Shown in pieces: positions 6,936 through 11,573 of a DNA stretch of 11,573 bases (the first letter of the stretch is position 1; each line of letters opens with the position of its first letter). The notes below the pieces were generated by a model. It searched no databases and was not told where the DNA came from. It saw only the letters and a list, made by a program, of their open reading frames with translations. The position numbers and the translations under genes are program-made. The stretch lies in contig JAOZQV010000085.1 in assembly GCA_029932035.1 (NCBI GenBank), forward strand, positions 1 through 11,573. The letters are read 5' to 3'. Source of the stretch: Deltaproteobacteria bacterium. GTDB lineage: Bacteria > Desulfobacterota > DSM-4660 > Desulfatiglandales > Desulfatiglandaceae.

Positions 6936-8087
6936 ATGACTGATAAAACTCCGGGGGGTCCCATTTACTTAGATCATAATGCCACGACTCCGATCGACCC
7001 GGTGGCCGTGGAGGCGATGATGCCTTATTTAAAGGGAGAATTCGGAAACCCGTCCAACGGTTATCCTTTAGGCAAGAGGGCAAAAGAGGGGGTTGAACAG
7101 GCCAGGAGGGAGGTGGCCGGACTCCTTGGGTGTCAATTAGGGGAGATAATCTTCACATCCGGCGGGAGCGAGTCGAATAATATGGTCCTTAAGGGACTCA
7201 TTAATTTTGCAGATCTCGCGGAATTCCACATTATTACCTCTGCTATAGAGCATCCCGCCATCTTGAATCCGGCTCTGTTCCTCATGGAATTGGGCGTTAA
7301 GGTTACAATACTCTCTGTGGATCGCCTTGGGCAGGTAGACCCGGAGGATGTGAGAAAGGCAATTTCATCCCGGACTACCCTGATCACCTTAATGCTTGCC
7401 AATAACGAGACCGGCGCCCTCCAGCCCATAAGAGAGATCTCTCAGATCGCAAGAGATCATAATGTCCTGTTTCATACGGATGCCGCCCAGGCAGTGGGTA
7501 AGATCGAAGTGGACGTAAACGATCTTGGAGTGGATTTCTTGAGCGTGGCCGGTCACAAGCTTTACGGGCCCAAGGGTGTTGGGGTCTTGTATATGCGGAA
7601 CGGCTGCTCACTCACACCTCTTATTCATGGGGCTGCGCAAGAGAATGGCATGCGTGCAGGAACCGAGAATGTTGTCCTGGTCGCAGGACTCGGCGCAGCA
7701 TGCAGGGTTGCAAAGGTGAGGCTCGAAGAGGATTTTAAGCGGAACTGTCTTTTGAGAAACCGTCTGCAGAAACTGCTGTTTGAGGGGATCAACGGGCTGG
7801 TCCTGAACGGTCATGGAGAAAAACGACTTCCCAATACCCTGAATGTCTCGGTCCCCGGTCTGGAGGGGGGGAAGATCCTTGATGGTCTCCCAACAATAAT
7901 GGCCTCTACCGGGGCCGCATGCCACGATCGAACAATCAAGCTTTCTCATGTGCTTTCGGCCATGTCTGTGTCCCCGGAAGTCGGGATGGGAGCCCTCAGG
8001 CTCACTTTAGGAAGGAGCAATACCATGGAACAGATTGAAGAGGCAGCCCGGCTGATTATTGAGCAAGTGAAACGGATGAGGGGATAA
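6936..8087 (+). CDS. Cysteine desulfurase, NifS/IscS type
   Basis: PLP enzyme that converts L-cysteine to alanine and passes the sulfur as a persulfide to iron-sulfur cluster, thiouridine or other acceptors. The 383-residue protein carries the family set in order: YLDHNATTPIDP at 11-22, GGSESNNMV at 76-84, His106 in AIEHPAIL, ANNETGALQP at 155-164, Asp182 and Gln185 in TDAAQAVGK, the PLP Lys208 in SVAGHKLYGPKG, and the sulfur-accepting Cys329 in ASTGAACHDRT. These positions are within two residues of those in IscS. The start at 6936 is chosen because GAGGTG lies 6 bases upstream. The longer in-frame forms add an A/T-rich leader that reads through the promoter region. No IscU, IscR, SufE-like or tRNA-thiolation gene lies beside it, so the sulfur acceptor is unknown. 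Transcription diverges from ppsA. priA follows on the same strand after 78 bases occupied largely by a dispersed repeat. Confidence 0.93.
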   Translation: MTDKTPGGPIYLDHNATTPIDPVAVEAMMPYLKGEFGNPSNGYPLGKRAKEGVEQARREVAGLLGCQLGEIIFTSGGSESNNMVLKGLINFADLAEFHIITSAIEHPAILNPALFLMELGVKVTILSVDRLGQVDPEDVRKAISSRTTLITLMLANNETGALQPIREISQIARDHNVLFHTDAAQAVGKIEVDVNDLGVDFLSVAGHKLYGPKGVGVLYMRNGCSLTPLIHGAAQENGMRAGTENVVLVAGLGAACRVAKVRLEEDFKRNCLLRNRLQKLLFEGINGLVLNGHGEKRLPNTLNVSVPGLEGGKILDGLPTIMASTGAACHDRTIKLSHVLSAMSVSPEVGMGALRLTLGRSNTMEQIEEAARLIIEQVKRMRG

Positions 8088-8107
8088 ATAGGTGCTTTCT
8101 GTTCTGG

Positions 8108-8149
8108 CAATATATTACCTCTGTGTTCTCTGCGGGCTCTGTGAGAAAT
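8108..8149 (+). repeat. Dispersed 42-base repeat directly upstream of priA (copy 1)
   Basis: This segment matches the complement of 11345-11386 at 40 of 42 positions; the two differences are both C/T changes. It contains CTCTGTG twice around TTCTCTGCGGG. It ends 16 bases before the priA ATG and lacks the terminal inverted repeats that surround the other copy. Confidence 0.8.
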
Positions 8150-8165
8150 CCGATTTTTTGTCAAA

Positions 8166-10616
8166 ATGAATAATCAAACACCTTCATATCTCAGGGTAGC
8201 TGTATCTGTTCCTGTACGCGGGACTTTTTTCTATGCAACTCCCAAGGACCTTGCGCCGATCGTCCAGGTTGGATGCCGGGTTCTGGTACCGTTCAGCAAT
8301 CGCAAGGTTACGGGTTATGTTTTAGAGGAAATCCCTGGTGTGCCAGACCGGGATCTGAGAGAACTAATTGATATCCTTGATCTTGAGCCTCTCTTCCTGC
8401 GGCAGATGGTTCCATTTTTTGAATGGATAGCCGATTATTATATCCATCCCGTTGGTATGGTCATCCGATCTGCCCTGCCGGAAAATAATTTCAAGACTGC
8501 ACGCCTGACAAAAAAGGGATTAGAGGTGCTCCACGGCAGGCTTTTCCATTCTGAAGAGACAGAAGTCCTCTCCTGGATAAAGGATAATCGAGACAAGAGG
8601 CTCCCCTGGCCCCTTAAGAAGATCTATCCCCTACAGGAGAGGGGATGGTTATCCATCGAAAGCCGGACAAAAAAAGGGGTGTGTAATGAATCGTATGCGC
8701 TGAAATTTATCAGACCAAAAAAAGGTCTTGATCTTGAAACAGCCCTTGCAAAGAGAGGGAAGGCTTCAAAGGCTAAAAATGAGGTTGAATTTCTGAAAGT
8801 AATCTTCGAGTCCGGGGCCATCCTGTCAAAGGAGCTGAAGTCCAAATTCACAAACGGCCCTTATCTTGTAAATAAGTGGGTCCACAAGGGGATCCTTGAA
8901 AATCAAAGCGTGCCGGTCCACAATCCTAAAGTTGGGGCAAATATTCTTCCACCTCCCGCGCCTCATATCCTTCATAAACACCAGCGCCAGGCCTTGAATC
9001 AGATCAGGAAGTATCTTGACGAGGCTGTTTTTTCCTCCTGTCTCCTCTATGGGATAACAGGCAGTGGCAAGACAGAGGTATATTACCGGGCAGTGGAGCA
9101 CGCCATAAAATCCGGCCGACGAGCAATATTGATGGCCCCAGAGATATCCCTATCAGTATACTTAGAAGGTGTTTTCCGATCACGCCTCGGAGACCGGATC
9201 GCAGTTTATCATAGCGGGCTCAGCAGCAGGGAAAGATATCGCCAGTGGCAGAGGATGGCGAAGGGAGAAGTAGACTTGGTCATCGGGGCCCGTTCAGCCC
9301 TCTTCGCTCCTCTACCTGAATTGGGGTTGATTATTGTGGACGAGGAGCATGATTCGGCTTATGTCCAGGAGGAGAGAAGGGGCGGCCCTCACTACCAGGC
9401 GAGAGACGTGGCTGTTGTAAGGGCCAAGATGGAAAAGGCCGTGGTGGTTTTAGGCTCCGGAACCCCCTCTGTTCAATCATTTCAGAACAGTATAACGGGG
9501 AGATACCACCTGCTTCTCATGCCGGATCGGGTAGAAAAGCGACCCCTGCCAGAGGTGGAAATCGAGGATATGAAGGGTCTTAAAAACGCCTACGGCAAAG
9601 AGATGATGCTCAGCCCAAGGCTCAGGAAGGCTATTGATGAAAGTCTGACGGGGGGGAGCCAGTCCATCCTCTTCCTTAACCGAAGGGGCTTTCATCGTCT
9701 CTATCTGTGTCGAGCATGTGGCCAGGCCATATCTTGCCCCAACTGCGATGTGGCGCTCACCTTTCACCTTAATGAAGACCGTCTTGTCTGCCACTACTGC
9801 GGTTTTAATTCCGGGACAAAGGTAAAATGCTCATCCTGTGGGGGGGGCAATTTGAAGCCCTACGGGTTTGGGACCGAAAAATTAGAGCATGAGCTCAATA
9901 CGCTTTTCCCTGCCGCACGGATATCGAGGATGGATGCGGACTCTACCCGTAAGAAGGGGGCGGCTCTTCAGATTTTAAAGAAGTTCGGCAGGCACGAAAC
10001 GGATATACTCGTGGGTACCCAGATGATCACAAAGGGCTATGATTTCCCCCATGTTACCGTAGTGGGTGTCATTTCTGCCGATCTGTCCCTGAGTTTCCCG
10101 GACTTCAGGGCGGGGGAAAGGACCTTTCAGCTCCTGTCACAGGTTGCCGGAAGGGCAGGGAGGGGGGATCAGAAGGGGAGGGTGATTATTCAGACCTTCA
10201 ATCCTGATCATTACGTGATTCGCGCTGCCATGACGCACGATTTCCAATCATTTTTTGATACAGAAAAGGGGCTTAGAGAACAGTTAGGCTATCCACCTTT
10301 TTCGAATCTGGCATGTCTGCGGCTTCAGGGGGATAGCAAGAAAATGACCGAGGAAGCGGTCTATCAGTTGAGTGCGGATTTGAGGGCGATCTTGCGCAGA
10401 TGGCCCAAGAGGGGCAAAGAGATCCAGGTGTTAGGCCCGGTTGAGGCGCCTTTGTCACGTTTGAAGGGAAAGCACAGGTGGCAGTTGTTGGTCAAGAGCA
10501 GGAGTGTCTCGCTCCTAAGACATCTCTTGGTAGAAGTTGAGAAATCCTCCATGAAGGCACTCAGATCGAGAGGTGTTTATCTTGTCTCGGATGTGGACCC
10601 GTATGATATGCTTTAG
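8166..10616 (+). CDS. priA: Primosomal protein N' (replication restart helicase PriA)
   Basis: 3'-to-5' DNA helicase that recognises stalled or collapsed forks and reloads the replicative helicase. The 816-residue protein has the N-terminal DNA-binding domain (SYLRVAVSVPVRGTFFY near the start) and then a superfamily-2 helicase core. Walker A is GITGSGKT at 296-303, the DEEH box is at 392-395, followed by GTQMITKGYDF at 617-627 and QVAGRAGR at 659-666. The cysteine-rich insert between the helicase lobes has all eight zinc ligands: C515, C518, C524, C527, C542, C545, C555 and C558, which hold two Zn ions in known PriA structures. Length is slightly above E. coli PriA. The start fits the family N-terminus but has no clear Shine-Dalgarno site; the upstream bases are T-rich and a dispersed repeat ends 16 bases before ATG. 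The stop overlaps the convergent redox-protein gene by 4 bases. Confidence 0.97.
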   Translation: MNNQTPSYLRVAVSVPVRGTFFYATPKDLAPIVQVGCRVLVPFSNRKVTGYVLEEIPGVPDRDLRELIDILDLEPLFLRQMVPFFEWIADYYIHPVGMVIRSALPENNFKTARLTKKGLEVLHGRLFHSEETEVLSWIKDNRDKRLPWPLKKIYPLQERGWLSIESRTKKGVCNESYALKFIRPKKGLDLETALAKRGKASKAKNEVEFLKVIFESGAILSKELKSKFTNGPYLVNKWVHKGILENQSVPVHNPKVGANILPPPAPHILHKHQRQALNQIRKYLDEAVFSSCLLYGITGSGKTEVYYRAVEHAIKSGRRAILMAPEISLSVYLEGVFRSRLGDRIAVYHSGLSSRERYRQWQRMAKGEVDLVIGARSALFAPLPELGLIIVDEEHDSAYVQEERRGGPHYQARDVAVVRAKMEKAVVVLGSGTPSVQSFQNSITGRYHLLLMPDRVEKRPLPEVEIEDMKGLKNAYGKEMMLSPRLRKAIDESLTGGSQSILFLNRRGFHRLYLCRACGQAISCPNCDVALTFHLNEDRLVCHYCGFNSGTKVKCSSCGGGNLKPYGFGTEKLEHELNTLFPAARISRMDADSTRKKGAALQILKKFGRHETDILVGTQMITKGYDFPHVTVVGVISADLSLSFPDFRAGERTFQLLSQVAGRAGRGDQKGRVIIQTFNPDHYVIRAAMTHDFQSFFDTEKGLREQLGYPPFSNLACLRLQGDSKKMTEEAVYQLSADLRAILRRWPKRGKEIQVLGPVEAPLSRLKGKHRWQLLVKSRSVSLLRHLLVEVEKSSMKALRSRGVYLVSDVDPYDML

Positions 10617-11275
10617 CCTGTTTTGCGGCTTTTTTCCATGTCTTCGATGATTATACGTGCCGCAATCCGCGCTCCAATACCCGGAGGTAGACCGCATTTC
10701 TCAAAACCCTTATCACGAACAAAGCCTGGATAGCCTTCTTCTATATCTGCGGTATTATAATACCTCCCGAATATAATATTTTCGTGGATCTCTCTGCATT
10801 TCGTGGTACCTAATGTTTGTTCGAAGTATTGAATCAGTTTTCGGCATTTTCCATACGTTCGGGCATTTGCACCATGATCCAATAGGTCATCTCTTCCAAA
10901 ATAAAGGGAGAGGGCGACCATGGCCCCGGTCACCCCGCCGCATGTCTCTCCTGTCAGTGCAATACCGGGAAATCCGGAAAGAGCCTTTATAACGCTGATG
11001 TCACCAAGACCGAATTCTTCAATAACCGCCAGCGCGGCGCTCTTGGCACAACTCTGGCTTACCTGTTCATAGACTTCTGCCCGCCTCTGCACGCGCTCTA
11101 ATATTTGCTCTTTCATGTTTATCATCTCGTCAGGATTGATTTCTTTCTTCGGTATCCCCTGTTGAGACAGTTCTTTTAACCTGGCCTTCACGGCCTCCTT
11201 ATCCTCAGGGCCTTTGGCCAGCTCCTGAACACGCTTTTTCAAAGACTCAACATCTTCCGGTGTCTTTTGTTTCAT
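10613..11275 (-). CDS. C_GCAxxG_C_C family putative redox-active protein
   Basis: A 220-residue protein whose second half (about 68-205) follows the C_GCAxxG_C_C pattern. Its cysteines are Cys76 in SQSCAKSAALAVIEEFGLG, Cys112 in TGETCGGVTGAMVALSLYFG, Cys144 in YGKCRKLIQYFEQTLGTTKC (ending at Cys160), and Cys194 in KCGLPPGIGARIAARII. Conserved spaced cysteines in this family are taken to bind metal or form disulfides, but the biochemical role is unproven. The N-terminal 60 residues are highly charged and probably helical (KKRVQELAKGPEDKEAVKARLKEL), beyond the usual domain. The start at 11275 is supported by GGGAGG 8 bases upstream, which argues that the extension is translated; alternatives at Met51 or Met54 would remove it. 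No signal peptide is seen, so it is probably cytoplasmic. The gene converges on priA with stops overlapping by 4 bases. A MITE-like element begins 47 bases upstream of its start. Confidence 0.8.
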   Translation of the reverse strand: MKQKTPEDVESLKKRVQELAKGPEDKEAVKARLKELSQQGIPKKEINPDEMINMKEQILERVQRRAEVYEQVSQSCAKSAALAVIEEFGLGDISVIKALSGFPGIALTGETCGGVTGAMVALSLYFGRDDLLDHGANARTYGKCRKLIQYFEQTLGTTKCREIHENIIFGRYYNTADIEEGYPGFVRDKGFEKCGLPPGIGARIAARIIIEDMEKSRKTG

Positions 11276-11321
11276 ATTTCAGACCTCCCAAATCTCTTTT
11301 TTATCAATATTTGTGTAAGGG

Positions 11322-11457
11322 TTGATGGTCTCGTAAAAAGTCACATTTCTCACAGAGCCCACAGAGAGCACAGAGGTAATATATTGATGTTATTCAGTTT
11401 AACTCGGCGTTCTTTGCGCCTTTGCGCGAAATAAAAGTGTTTTTACGAGACCATCAA
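11322..11457. mobile_element. 136-bp MITE-like element with perfect 18-bp terminal inverted repeats
   Basis: TTGATGGTCTCGTAAAAA at 11322-11339 is the exact complement of 11440-11457. The 100-base interior encodes no protein and is made of two repeat-like modules: the CTCTGTG-rich 42-base segment (11345-11386) and a module containing CTTTGCGCCTTTGCGCGAAA (from about 11412). No target-site duplication is evident. The form fits a non-autonomous element or a structured intergenic repeat, placed in the upstream region of the C_GCAxxG_C_C gene. Confidence 0.75.
11345..11386 (-). repeat. Dispersed 42-base repeat inside the 136-bp element (copy 2)
   Basis: The complement of this segment matches 8108-8149 at 40 of 42 bases. 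The two copies thus form an inverted pair bracketing priA and the C_GCAxxG_C_C gene, about 3.2 kb apart. Confidence 0.8.
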
Positions 11458-11573
11458 AGTTGGACCTCAAAGCATTCCTACCCCGATAAAAAGGCTATTA
11501 CTTTTCGGTTGAAAAGGCCGGCAGCCTCAATAAAAAAGGCATGACGGCAGGCAGGTAAAAATTGTAATTTTGC

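Noticed and set aside
11458..11573. Possible terminator or gene start at the right edge
   Set aside because: Only a weak 5-bp AGGCT/AGCCT pairing and scattered A-runs are seen; no reading frame or clear hairpin with a T-run.

Overview
This window looks like a chromosomal segment of an anaerobic, probably deltaproteobacterial (Desulfobacterota-type) organism. That placement is an inference from the gene set (a PpsA-type phosphoenolpyruvate synthase, a C_GCAxxG_C_C family protein, an integron-type integrase) and from short dispersed repeats of a style I associate with that group. No rRNA or other taxonomic marker is present.

Left part (1-2251): one long integron-type tyrosine recombinase (470 residues) on the + strand, in a region visibly richer in G+C than the rest. 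It is followed by 632 bases without a gene. That stretch holds a tandem pair of 31-base repeats carrying inverted GTTAAAT/ATTTAAC heptamers, plus several separate hairpins. No attC site or cassette array is visible. If the integron has cassettes next to the integrase start, they would lie to the left of this window.

Middle (2252-6786, all on the - strand): reading leftward, ppsA (phosphoenolpyruvate synthase) is followed after 3 bases by a FabH-type ketoacyl-ACP synthase III. After a 272-base gap comes an alpha/beta hydrolase. The gap is almost filled by a roughly 240-bp MITE-like element with long imperfect terminal inverted repeats, one of which touches the fabH stop codon.

Right part (6787-11573): a divergent intergenic region with a small palindrome separates ppsA from a NifS/IscS-type cysteine desulfurase on the + strand. 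Next comes priA, the replication-restart helicase, with all eight zinc-ligand cysteines. A C_GCAxxG_C_C family putative redox protein converges on priA and overlaps its stop by 4 bases. Beyond that gene's start is a 136-bp element with perfect 18-bp terminal inverted repeats. A 42-base segment of this element recurs in inverted orientation directly upstream of priA.

The protein-coding genes are mostly housekeeping: gluconeogenesis, fatty-acid initiation, sulfur mobilisation and replication restart. The unusual content is the integrase with a visibly duplicated DNA-binding domain, its downstream heptamer repeats, and two MITE-like elements. I found no convincing new defence or biosynthetic system.
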